Source of the DNA: JANXUC01 sp043749225
GTDB lineage: Bacteria; Acidobacteriota; Terriglobia; Terriglobales; Acidobacteriaceae
Length of the DNA stretch: 17,719 nt
Reading direction: 5' to 3'
Assembly (NCBI GenBank): GCA_043749225.1
Contig: JAYVEP010000009.1
Location: forward strand, 1 to 17,719
A model generated the notes under the pieces. That model had not been told where the DNA came from and did not search any database. It saw only the letters and a list, made by a program, of their open reading frames with translations. This document shows, piece after piece, positions 7,739-13,310 of the stretch (positions are counted from its first letter, which is position 1; each line of letters starts with the position of its first letter). The translations under genes and the position numbers were made by a program.

Positions 7739-7894
7739 TTATTGCGAGTCGCATTGCTTCATCAAGTTCTTGGCGAAGTAGCAAGAGAGTAGAACGCCCC
7801 ACAGCACACCCGCAATCTGGACTGCGGGGCCGCAGGATGATTCGCCATTCGTAGCGCTGCATTGCAAACCTCTAAGCCTTGAGATTCTTGCCAC
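7739..7894 (-). CDS. Possible 51-codon Cys-containing membrane peptide
   Basis: Doubtful small ORF between the two GGGTGCCCC repeats. GTG at 7894 (or TTG at 7867) opens a frame of 51 codons ending in TAA at 7739-7741. The last half reads QIAGVLWGVLLSCYFAKN, a plausible single membrane helix, followed by LMKQCDSQ. Four Cys residues (12, 21, 38, 48) are spread along it. The Shine-Dalgarno is weak and the start would fall inside the right repeat copy. It may instead be chance coding or a remnant. No family recognised. Confidence 0.25.
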   Translation of the reverse strand: MARISRLRGLQCSATNGESSCGPAVQIAGVLWGVLLSCYFAKNLMKQCDSQ

Positions 7895-7933
7895 CTGCCC
7901 TGTCGCAAAGGACGCGACAAGGACGGGGCACCC
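7881..7933 (-). repeat. GGGTGCCCC repeat, right inverted copy
   Basis: Read on the minus strand it starts GGGTGCCCCGTCCTTGTCGC, continues through a TCGCGTCCTTTGCGA hairpin and ends AAGAATCTC, aligning with the left copy at 7665-7722 along its whole length with small gaps. It lies just downstream of the HTH regulator stop codon, where it could also act as a transcription end. Confidence 0.6.
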
Positions 7934-7982
7934 GATCGGTTTGTCGCGATGGTGAGACCGAGCAGAAAAAGCGACGAACCTT

Positions 7983-8696
7983 TTACGGTTCCGATTGCAC
8001 GTAGGAAACCCGGCCGATGATGTAATCCGACGAGGCCCTACCCGCTTCGATAGTTAGAAACTCCACTGGGAAGCTGTGATTGTGAGGCCGCAGGACCAGA
8101 CGGTTATCCACAACCTCCGCATAGGTGAGGGAGCAGGTCTGTCCGCGGCGGACGGCGTAGATGTTGGCGTCGCCTTTGCGGTAGGGTTTCAGGGAGTTGT
8201 AGTGCCGGTCTACCAGCACTGTGGCGCCGAACTGCAGGCGCGGGTGCATGCTGGACCCATCATACTTGTCGACTCCGAGGGCGACGAAGCGCTCCCAGTG
8301 CTCGCGTTCTCCTTCCATATCGGCCCGCAAGCGGCGAAGAAAGCTCCGGCGGAACTTGAGCACATGCTGAATCCTCTGGTTTAGGATGCGAGGGTCCCCG
8401 ATAGCATTTCGATCGATTAAGGCAATGTTTTCAAACTCATCCGGACTCAGCGGCAGGGCGCTGGCGCGCCGGTTAATTTCGGCGGGGTCGAGCAAGTCAA
8501 AGATGGACATGTGCTGGGTGGCCAGCACCTTGTCCATGCCTTCCAGGCTCAGGGAACGTTTCTTATTGAGAAAGTTTGAGATATGGGCCTGCTTGAATCC
8601 GGTCACTCGTGCCAACCCCAAACCGGTAAGCTGGCCGTCATCGATGCGCTCCACCATGGCTTTCCGGAGATTTTCCTGGAGGGTGCGAAATTTCAT
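7983..8696 (-). CDS. HTH (XRE-like) regulator with S24/LexA-like C-terminal domain
   Basis: 237-aa transcriptional regulator in the style of phage CI/LexA repressors. A helix-turn-helix lies at about residues 25-58 (GLARVTGFKQAHISNFLNKK). A charged linker with possible coiled coil spans about 100-135. From about residue 140 there is an S24-peptidase-like fold: DGSSMHPRLQFGATVLVDRH matches the family signature GxSMxPxxxxGxxVLVD, with Ser149 at the nucleophile position. The catalytic Lys expected about 40 residues later is not evident (SLTYAEVVDN occupies that region), so self-cleavage is doubtful and the domain may only dimerise or sense. The ATG lies 7 nt after a -10 box, suggesting a leaderless mRNA. 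It borders the transposon; a host gene or a phage/mobile remnant are both possible. Confidence 0.8.
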   Translation of the reverse strand: MKFRTLQENLRKAMVERIDDGQLTGLGLARVTGFKQAHISNFLNKKRSLSLEGMDKVLATQHMSIFDLLDPAEINRRASALPLSPDEFENIALIDRNAIGDPRILNQRIQHVLKFRRSFLRRLRADMEGEREHWERFVALGVDKYDGSSMHPRLQFGATVLVDRHYNSLKPYRKGDANIYAVRRGQTCSLTYAEVVDNRLVLRPHNHSFPVEFLTIEAGRASSDYIIGRVSYVQSEP

Positions 8697-8703
8697 CCGC
8701 CGA

Positions 8704-8723
8704 AGTATAACATTCGCTATAGC
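8704..8723 (-). promoter_or_regulatory. Extended -10 promoter and palindrome, leaderless start of the HTH regulator
   Basis: TGtTATACT on the minus strand (complement 8704-8712) ends 7 nt before the ATG at 8696, so transcription would start at or next to the start codon. A perfect 8-bp palindrome GCTATAGC (8716-8723) directly upstream is a plausible autoregulatory operator. Confidence 0.5.
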
Positions 8724-8784
8724 TTGCGGCTATTAGGCAGATGTGGTGGATAGCTGAGTGAAAATCAGACAAAGTTCTTGAGAT

Positions 8785-8802
8785 GATTATGCACTTGACA
8801 CA
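8785..8802 (+). repeat. Terminal repeat copy A (outer left end)
   Basis: GATTATGCACTTGACACA, identical to the inverted copy at 11902-11919. It includes a consensus -35 TTGACA (8795-8800) pointing inward. Confidence 0.75.
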
Positions 8803-8852
8803 GAAGGTCTCAGGAGCTAAAAATGAAAAACCGTGACAGGGTAGCAGTTTAT

Positions 8853-9640
8853 TTAGTGCTTTTGTGGTGCTGTACTTTCTTGTTTTTGAACGAAGGGGCG
8901 CTGGCTCAGGAAATCAACGATGGTTGCGGCGCTTCTGGAGTATGCCAATCCAGCGCCGAGGTCAACACCTGTGGCAAAAATGATACCGACTACCTTCCAT
9001 TCTCAAGGTAGAGCGGACTGCCGCTGGCTCCCGGCCATGCGGACTTGTCGATAGCGTATCCAAAAGCTTTTTCGTTAACTTTGTCATCGGCGAGAATTCC
9101 GGCAATGATTCCTTGAGATGTGACCGGGGAGTTCATCTGCAAAGGGAATCCGCTGAATGCAATCTGCGTGCCGGACGGTTTTTGTTGAGTATCAAAATTA
9201 ACAGGCTCGATGATGCCTCTAGGAATGCGGGAACTAGTAAAAGGATTTTCCTTAAGCGTACAGACGGCCAAGTCATCCGAGGCGCTTCGGTCACAGGCAG
9301 TAAATTCAAAAAATTCAACATCGAAGTTTGGTGTAAAAGCTCCTCCCCAGCCTGTGGTCGGGAAAAAGATGGCGGCTTTGCAGGGGTGCTCTGGCGTGGA
9401 TATTTTGCCCCAACCATCCAGCACGTGACCAGCGGTGATAAATCGACCGTTGGTGTCGATGAGGAAGCCAGTTCCCGCGATTACGGAGACCTGCCCCCCC
9501 TTCTCGGGATCAGAAAAGGCGCAAACGACGGGAACGATGGATCGCATGATGGTCGCTATTGTTTTGACGGACACAGGTTTGTCTTGAGCCCAACAGTTAA
9601 CGGTAAGCAACAGCAATGCGATGACCGCGAAGTGTTTCAT
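8853..9640 (-). pseudogene. Secreted trypsin-like serine protease, frameshifted near its C-terminus
   Basis: Chymotrypsin-fold serine protease, exported. The intact part (9640 down to a TAG at 8990-8992) is 216 aa: signal peptide 1-19 (cut after CWA or AQ), catalytic His72 in FITAGHVLDG, Asp122/123 in ASDDLAVC, and Ser206 in PGASGSPLY. The start is supported by GAGG 7 nt upstream of the ATG. The chain stops at YLENGR, before the final barrel strands. Moving one frame over near 8993-8999 restores a typical C-terminus, KVVGIIFATGVDLGAGLAY followed by SRSAATIVDFLSQ, ending at 8853. A single extra A in GGAAGG (minus strand) would join the frames. So this is either a sequencing indel or a recent inactivation. 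Possible promoter: TGaTATAAC on the minus strand at 9688-9696. Lies between terminal repeat copies A and B. Confidence 0.8.
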
Positions 9641-9813
9641 TGCACGACCTCATCTGGTTGGAATTGTGACTAAAGGGGAAGGGGACCGTTATATCACCAA
9701 TTTCCACTGATAGAATCGCACGGTAGTGCCATGCTCTAAAAGCATTTACTAGTCTCAACTTGGGATTCAGAGTTACTACAGGGCTGTGACTGGGCAGAGG
9801 GAAATCCGTAGTT

Positions 9814-10008
9814 TCAAGGCAGATCGAGGGCGATTTTCAGGGCTGCTTCTATGCTTGTCATTACTGACTTGTCGAACTTTCCCAAAACATCTTTGAGTCG
9901 GGTCTTGCTGATTGCGCGAACCTGCTCGCAAATAACGATAGACTCCATTCGCAACCCCCCTGTTCCGGCGGGGACTTTTACGTGCGTTGGATAAATCTTC
10001 TTTTCGGG
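9814..10008 (-). pseudogene. MazF/PemK-type toxin, C-terminal fragment cut by the inner element end
   Basis: The fragment reads EKKIYPTHVKVPAGTGGL, then SIVICEQVRAISKTRL and a closing helix IEAALKIALDLP, which matches the second half of MazF/PemK endoribonuclease toxins (TH..V..G.GGL..S.V..EQ.R...K.RL). The N-terminal strands and the RGD/RP region of a roughly 110-aa toxin are missing. The open frame continues to an ATG at 10056, but its first 16 residues are encoded by the transposon end (terminal repeat copy B starts at 10008), so they are not toxin sequence. No antitoxin gene is nearby, and no N-terminal half is seen beyond the right end of the element. Non-functional as a toxin in all likelihood. 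Confidence 0.65.
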
Positions 10009-10025
10009 ATTATGCATTTGACGCA
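10008..10025 (+). repeat. Terminal repeat copy B (inner left end)
   Basis: GATTATGCATTTGACGCA, two changes from copies A and C, in the same orientation as copy A. It sits exactly where MazF homology stops. Confidence 0.7.
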
Positions 10026-10047
10026 GGTTAAGCAAGCGGAGTACCAT
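10018..10047 (+). promoter_or_regulatory. Inward promoter candidate at the left element end
   Basis: TTGACG (10018-10023) lies within terminal repeat B and TACCAT (10042-10047) lies 18 bp further on. It would transcribe the 219-aa passenger gene and mirrors the promoter at the right end. Confidence 0.4.
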
Positions 10048-10114
10048 TTCCGCCATGAGTATTGAGAAAATGTCCGCTTACGCAACTATCACCGCGCTCA
10101 TACCCGGAACCTAA

Positions 10115-10129
10115 TGTGCCTATGGCACA
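10115..10129. promoter_or_regulatory. Palindrome upstream of the passenger gene
   Basis: TGTGCC-tat-GGCACA, a perfect 6-bp inverted repeat with a 3-nt centre, ends 6 nt before the TTG start at 10136. It could be an operator or a small mRNA hairpin that limits translation. Confidence 0.35.
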
Positions 10130-10135
10130 TGGGCA

Positions 10136-10795
10136 TTGTTGCATCCTAGTCCCATAGTAGAGCCGATAACGGGTCCGGCACTCCCTTTGTCGGGATCAAC
10201 TTGGACCGTGATTCCCTGGGTCTTATTCTTCGGGTTATTTGCATTGGGGGCGGTGCTCAATTTTGTAGCTGCTAGGCGACGCGGTCGTCCTCAGAATCAA
10301 GCCCAAGATTCTGCAACTCAAATCGTTGCAGCAAAGGCTCTAACAACATCGCCGATTGATGTCGATGCATACTTTCTCCATACTTACTGCGGCCAGTTGC
10401 AAGCCGAAACGGAGAAAAATGTGCAGATCATGATAAATAGTCGTCCGGCCGACGAGCGAATAGGCCTAGCTGTGAGGTTTATATCCACCATGCTAGCGAA
10501 AGTAATTTACGACGAGCTTTGGATAAATATATTCCACAGTCAGATCCTAGTTCTTCAAGAAATCAACGTGAGGATTTTGCGTATTGAGCAGGTCAGGGTT
10601 TATTATGATGCCGCCGAAGCCGCCTACCCTAATGAGTATGGGCAGTATTCGTTTGTCCGGTGGGTCGCATTTCTAAGGGACCAATTGCTCGTTATAGATC
10701 ATCCTGCCGACACGATTGGGATTACCGTGAAAGGAAAAGATTTTCTGAAATACATGCTTCATCAGGGATATAAGCCAGAACAAAGACAGTATTAA
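10136..10795 (+). CDS. Uncharacterised single-pass membrane protein, transposon passenger (219 aa)
   Basis: Family not recognised with confidence. Residues 24-46 (VIPWVLFFGLFALGAVLNF) form one membrane helix, followed by a basic stop-transfer ARRRGRP, which would put the roughly 170-residue C-terminal domain in the cytoplasm. That domain is mostly helical (about 75-165). Its end, YSFVRWVAFLRDQLLVID then ITVKGKDFLKYMLHQGY (about 171-212), resembles a winged-helix module, an impression not checked by search. The frame opens with TTG TTG at 10136/10139 after a stop at 10112; no strong Shine-Dalgarno, so the start is uncertain. The stop codon overlaps that of the convergent transposase gene by 3 nt (TTAA at 10792-10795), suggesting the gene is an integral part of the element. 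Confidence 0.65.
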   Translation: MLHPSPIVEPITGPALPLSGSTWTVIPWVLFFGLFALGAVLNFVAARRRGRPQNQAQDSATQIVAAKALTTSPIDVDAYFLHTYCGQLQAETEKNVQIMINSRPADERIGLAVRFISTMLAKVIYDELWINIFHSQILVLQEINVRILRIEQVRVYYDAAEAAYPNEYGQYSFVRWVAFLRDQLLVIDHPADTIGITVKGKDFLKYMLHQGYKPEQRQY

Positions 10796-11712
10796 GCGGC
10801 CTTCGTGAGTTCTTTGTATTCGAGGTTGTCAGAGTGAATGAGTTTGAGCATTGTGTCACGAAACAAGAATGGATTTTTACGATTGTTGAAGCGCCAAGTC
10901 ATTTCGTCAAGGTAGGCTGGAAGATGCTTCGCAGACACACGATGCCACGTACCCATAATGCCGCGCTTGAGCAGCGAGAATGCCGATTCCACGGTGTTTG
11001 TGTGGATGTCTCCGTTCACGTACTGGCGGTCTCTGTGAAGGATTGTCTTGTGCTTCTCAGGTGGCAGTCCCGCCCTTTGCACTGCGAACGGGTAGGACAC
11101 GAACTCATCCGTAACCATCACGTCCACATCGTCACTCACATTTTCCTTGATGTACTTCGCCAGCGTAGGAGCCTTCGCATTGGGCGCATGAAAGAACCGG
11201 AGTTCGCCCCCGCGCTGCCGAATACCAATGACTACTTCTTTGGCGCGCTTGGCCGGACCAACACCCCAACCTACTTTCTTCCCGCCAACGTAAGTCTCGT
11301 CCATTTCCACGGTACCATCCAGTTTAGGCAGCGGGGGCGCTTCGTTCATCGCGTGGCGGATTCTGTGGCAGAGGTACCAAGCCGTGCGGTAGTTAATTCG
11401 CAGCATCCGCTTAAGCTGGTTCGCGCTCATGCCCTTGCGGGACTGGCAGAGCAGGTAGACAGCAAGGAACCACTTCGTAAGAGGCAGGTGGGTATCGTGG
11501 AACACAGTGCCAGCCATCACAGAAAACTGGTAGCCGCATGATTCAGTATCGCAGTTGTACTGGTCGCGTTTCAGTATCGCGGAAATCTTGGTGCCTTTGC
11601 ACTTCGGGCAAACGATGCCTTTCGGCCAGCGGAGATGTTCCAAATAGTTACGGCACTTTTGATCGTCACCATAACGTTCTACCAGTTCGCAGAGGTCAAT
11701 TGCTTCAGTCAT
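10792..11712 (-). CDS. IS1595-family transposase
   Basis: 306-aa DDE-type transposase of the IS1595 family (ISXO2-like domain). An N-terminal zinc ribbon has Cys35-Cys38 (CPKC) and Cys54/Cys59 (CDTESCGYQF), then a helical DNA-binding region (KGMSANQLKRMLRINYRTAW). The catalytic core shows Asp138 in VEMDETYVGGKK, Asp202 in MVTDEFVSY, and Asn239/Glu242 in HTNTVESAFSLLKRG. Length and motifs look intact, so it may be active. The ATG at 11712 (MTEAIDLCELVERYG) fits the family start better than the in-frame ATG at 11727. It is transcribed from the right element end. Its 3' end overlaps the passenger gene. Confidence 0.93.
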   Translation of the reverse strand: MTEAIDLCELVERYGDDQKCRNYLEHLRWPKGIVCPKCKGTKISAILKRDQYNCDTESCGYQFSVMAGTVFHDTHLPLTKWFLAVYLLCQSRKGMSANQLKRMLRINYRTAWYLCHRIRHAMNEAPPLPKLDGTVEMDETYVGGKKVGWGVGPAKRAKEVVIGIRQRGGELRFFHAPNAKAPTLAKYIKENVSDDVDVMVTDEFVSYPFAVQRAGLPPEKHKTILHRDRQYVNGDIHTNTVESAFSLLKRGIMGTWHRVSAKHLPAYLDEMTWRFNNRKNPFLFRDTMLKLIHSDNLEYKELTKAA

Positions 11713-11725
11713 AACGAGGTCACCC

Positions 11726-11869
11726 ATGCCAGCAAAGAAAAAGCACCCAATGAAGATGACGGACGAGGAAGCGCTGAAACATATCTTCCATCCAGAGATT
11801 CAAAAAGCAGTCCGTCAGCATTTGAAGGGCCAAAACAAGCTAGCGTCAAAGGATAAAAAGAAGGACTAA
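11726..11869 (+). CDS. Small basic protein of 47 aa, divergent from and antisense to the transposase leader
   Basis: Short ORF with a proper start: GAGG (11716-11719) lies 6 nt before ATG 11726. The product begins MPAKKKHPMKMTDEEALKHI, continues FHPEIQKAVRQHLKGQ and ends KDKKKD: basic ends around an acidic-amphipathic helix pair. I believe similar short ORFs with a TxEEAxxxxFHP core can accompany IS1595-type transposases, but that is recollection and not checked. It lies inside the element between the transposase start and the right terminal repeat, so it is complementary to the transposase mRNA leader. A regulator of transposition or a DNA-binding accessory are possible roles (inference only). 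Confidence 0.6.
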   Translation: MPAKKKHPMKMTDEEALKHIFHPEIQKAVRQHLKGQNKLASKDKKKD

Positions 11870-11880
11870 CCATGTTTCAG

Positions 11881-11909
11881 ATAGTACCAGACAGGCAACC
11901 TTGTGTCAA
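11881..11909 (-). promoter_or_regulatory. Transposase promoter in the right element end
   Basis: On the minus strand a perfect TTGACA (complement 11904-11909, inside the terminal repeat), a 17-bp spacer and TACTAT (complement 11881-11886, 4/6). The predicted start near 11874 gives a leader of about 160 nt that covers the 47-aa ORF in antisense. Confidence 0.6.
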
Positions 11910-11919
11910 GTGCATAATC
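11902..11919 (-). repeat. Terminal repeat copy C (right end)
   Basis: Complement reads GATTATGCACTTGACACA, identical to copy A at 8785-8802. Confidence 0.75.
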
Positions 11920-11992
11920 TCGAATAAAGTTTGCAAAATAATGGCGGACTACCCCCCCTCCGTATGATATCCTAAACTTAAGAGTAAGAAAA

Positions 11993-12028
11993 AAAGGGCG
12001 CGTCCTCTGGACGTGCCCTTTCCTTTTG
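11993..12028. terminator. Strong bidirectional hairpin terminator
   Basis: AAAGGGCGCGTCC (11993-12005) pairs with GGACGTGCCCTTT (12009-12021) over a 3-nt loop, 13 pairs with one G-T. On the plus strand it is followed by ccttttg, on the minus strand by seven T residues. It separates the transposon from the downstream operon. The gap 11920-12065 holds only this hairpin. Confidence 0.7.
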
Positions 12029-12065
12029 CTCAAAAGACGGGCAGATTCGGAGAGTGGTGACAGCT

Positions 12066-12534
12066 ATGACGGAGACCAAGACGGCCCTGGGGACAGTAGC
12101 GGTATCCACGAAGACCTCTCCGAAAGCGGCGGTAAAGAAGCGCGCGAAGAGAACTTCGGACCAAGTTGGAACGCGCGATCAGCGAGGGCTCCACCGGAGG
12201 CAAGCCTGCTTCTCTGGACGAAGCGCGGCAAGATTTGTTGCGACAAGTTTGTTCGCAATCCAGAGCGATCACGCGGGCGGTGGTAAAAGAAGCGCTTGCG
12301 GGCAAGTATCTGTGTGCACGGTTTCTGTTTGAAGCAGTAGGTTTGTGTGCGATCAAGGGCGATGAGTTGGAAGAAGTAGCGGAACGGGAGTCGCTGGCGA
12401 GCTTGCTGATGAAGCAGTGGCAGTTGCCAACTCCGCGTGTAGATGCCGGGGATGCAGCCGTCGATCAAGTTACGGAAGTATCAGAGACGGCCCGAGGTTT
12501 GGCGCTCGTGGAAGAAGCTCCAGTAAAATCGTAG
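12066..12534 (+). pseudogene. Uncharacterised small gene, apparently frameshifted
   Basis: No family recognised. The frame from ATG 12066 (weak GGAG about 12 nt upstream; GTG 12057 also possible) gives MTETKTALGTVAVSTK and a basic run KAAVKKRAKRTS. The better, gene-like part lies in another frame from about 12136/12166 to 12534: LERAISEGSTGGKPASLDEA, DLLRQVCSQSRAITRAVVKE, ALAGKYLCARFLFEAVGLC, then an acidic helix and a Pro/Ala/Val-rich tail ending VEEAPVKS. The two parts would join if one base between 12133 and 12166 were removed. Alternatively translation starts at TTG 12166 (122 aa), but nothing there resembles a Shine-Dalgarno. It precedes the phosphatase gene by 41 nt in the same direction and is probably cotranscribed. 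Confidence 0.5.
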
Positions 12535-12575
12535 AGACAGGACGGAGCGAGGAAGTGTGCTCTGGCGAGGGGAAG

Positions 12576-13061
12576 ATGGATTGGAGTTGGATCACGGGCC
12601 GCATTGCAGTCGGGGGCGGGATATGGAACGCGGAGAACATGGCGGAAGTGGAGCGAGCGGGGTTCACGCACGTCATCGACATGCAATTGGAATTTGACGA
12701 CCGGCCGCTGGCGGAAGGTTTGAGCGTGCAGGTGATGTGGAATCCGATTGACGATGACTTTCTGCCGAAGTCTCCCGAAGTATTTCGGGCGGGGGTAGAT
12801 TTCGCGCGGCAAGCGCTGGATCAAGACGGCAGCAAGATTTTGATTCACTGCGCGGCTGGAGTACACAGGGCTCCGATGATGGCATTGGCGCTGCTGTGCT
12901 GCTTAGGCTGGAAGTTGATGGATGCGGTGGTGCTGATCGAGTCGCGCCGTGCAGTGGTTGATTTTCCTGAAGTGTATTTGAATAGCGTGAGAGACTTTTT
13001 GGCGGAGGGCGAAAACGCGGGTGTCGTCGGTAAGGTAAGGCGTGGCGGGCAGGGAACTTAG
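12576..13061 (+). CDS. Dual-specificity phosphatase-like protein
   Basis: 161-aa cytosolic cysteine-based phosphatase of the DSP/PTP superfamily. It has the P-loop signature HCAAGVHRAP (HCxxGxxRxP: catalytic Cys and Arg present) and an upstream acid loop NPIDDDFLPKS, which supplies the general-acid Asp. The N-terminal WITGRIAVGGGIWNAENMAEVERAGFTHVIDM is the usual opening of small DSPs. The C-terminal helix LIESRRAVVDFPEVYLNSVRDFL completes the fold. Substrate unknown: phosphoprotein, phosphoinositide and nucleotide-type substrates all occur in the family. The ATG at 12576 follows GAGGGG (12567-12572) closely. Lies between a small frameshifted gene and the giant secreted protein gene on the same strand, probably one operon. 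Confidence 0.85.
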   Translation: MDWSWITGRIAVGGGIWNAENMAEVERAGFTHVIDMQLEFDDRPLAEGLSVQVMWNPIDDDFLPKSPEVFRAGVDFARQALDQDGSKILIHCAAGVHRAPMMALALLCCLGWKLMDAVVLIESRRAVVDFPEVYLNSVRDFLAEGENAGVVGKVRRGGQGT

Positions 13062-13076
13062 CACCAAGGGTAGAAG

Positions 13077-13099
13077 GCAGCGGAGCTGAAATCCGCTGC
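13077..13099. repeat. Hairpin in the gap before the giant gene
   Basis: GCAGCGGA (13077-13084) pairs perfectly with TCCGCTGC (13092-13099) over 7 nt. No T-run follows, so it is probably a dispersed palindrome or mRNA-processing site and not a terminator. The remaining gap up to 13310 shows no separate gene. Confidence 0.5.
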
Positions 13100-13310
13100 T
13101 ACGCGGGCGTATAGGACAAGATTTTCTCCTAACAAGATCCCTTCAAAGCAAGTTTTTCCACCAACAACTTAATTGAGGCTCCTGGCAACGTCGGACAACG
13201 ACGAGGCCGGGTCGACGTTTGTCTGTGCGGAAACGCAGGGAGATCCGATGAATCAGTGCGTGTGGACGGTTCGGCGAAAGAGTCGGGGCTCTGAACGAGA
13301 AGGAGGCTGC

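Larger units (their letters stand above)
8785..11919. mobile_element. Putative IS1595-family transposon with passenger genes (outer limits)
   Basis: Bounded by GATTATGCACTTGACACA at 8785-8802 and its exact inverted copy at 11902-11919 (18/18). Contents: a frameshifted trypsin-like protease, a MazF fragment, a 219-aa membrane protein, the IS1595-type transposase and a 47-aa ORF. The IS1595 family is known to include members that carry passenger genes and usually makes 8-bp target duplications. No 8-bp duplication is visible at these ends (cttgagat versus tcgaataa), so this may be a composite, a one-ended rearrangement or an old insertion. Confidence 0.5.
10008..11919. mobile_element. IS1595-family insertion sequence with one passenger gene (inner limits)
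   Basis: Alternative, shorter reading of the element: left end GATTATGCATTTGACGCA at 10008-10025, right end at 11902-11919, 16/18 match in inverted orientation. Agreement extends inward (CAGGTT versus CAAGGTT). It contains the 219-aa passenger, the transposase and the 47-aa ORF, and its left end truncates a mazF-like gene. About 1.9 kb, longer than simple IS1595 members at around 1 kb because of the passenger. No 8-bp target duplication is seen. Confidence 0.6.

Noticed and set aside
7563..7862. Minus-strand 99-aa frame overlapping the DUF202 gene
   Set aside because: It is antisense to the DUF202 gene and a repeat. A different minus-strand frame is the more protein-like one there.
8823..9011. 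Plus-strand 62-aa ORF with AGGAG Shine-Dalgarno and signal-peptide-like start (ends in YLPFSR)
   Set aside because: It is fully antisense to the restored C-terminus of the protease, which has clear protein-family character. The plus ORF has none beyond a hydrophobic start, so it is probably a shadow.
9814..10056. Intact 80-aa MazF-like toxin
   Set aside because: The N-terminal 16 codons belong to the transposon end and the toxin fold is incomplete.
8777..11927. 8-bp target-site duplication flanking the transposon
   Set aside because: The bases outside the ends (cttgagat and tcgaataa; cttttcgg at the inner end) do not match.
13173..13310. Upstream start of the giant protein at TTG 13173
   Set aside because: The signal peptide begins at ATG 13311 behind AGGAGG. 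Only ATG 13248 remains a realistic alternative.
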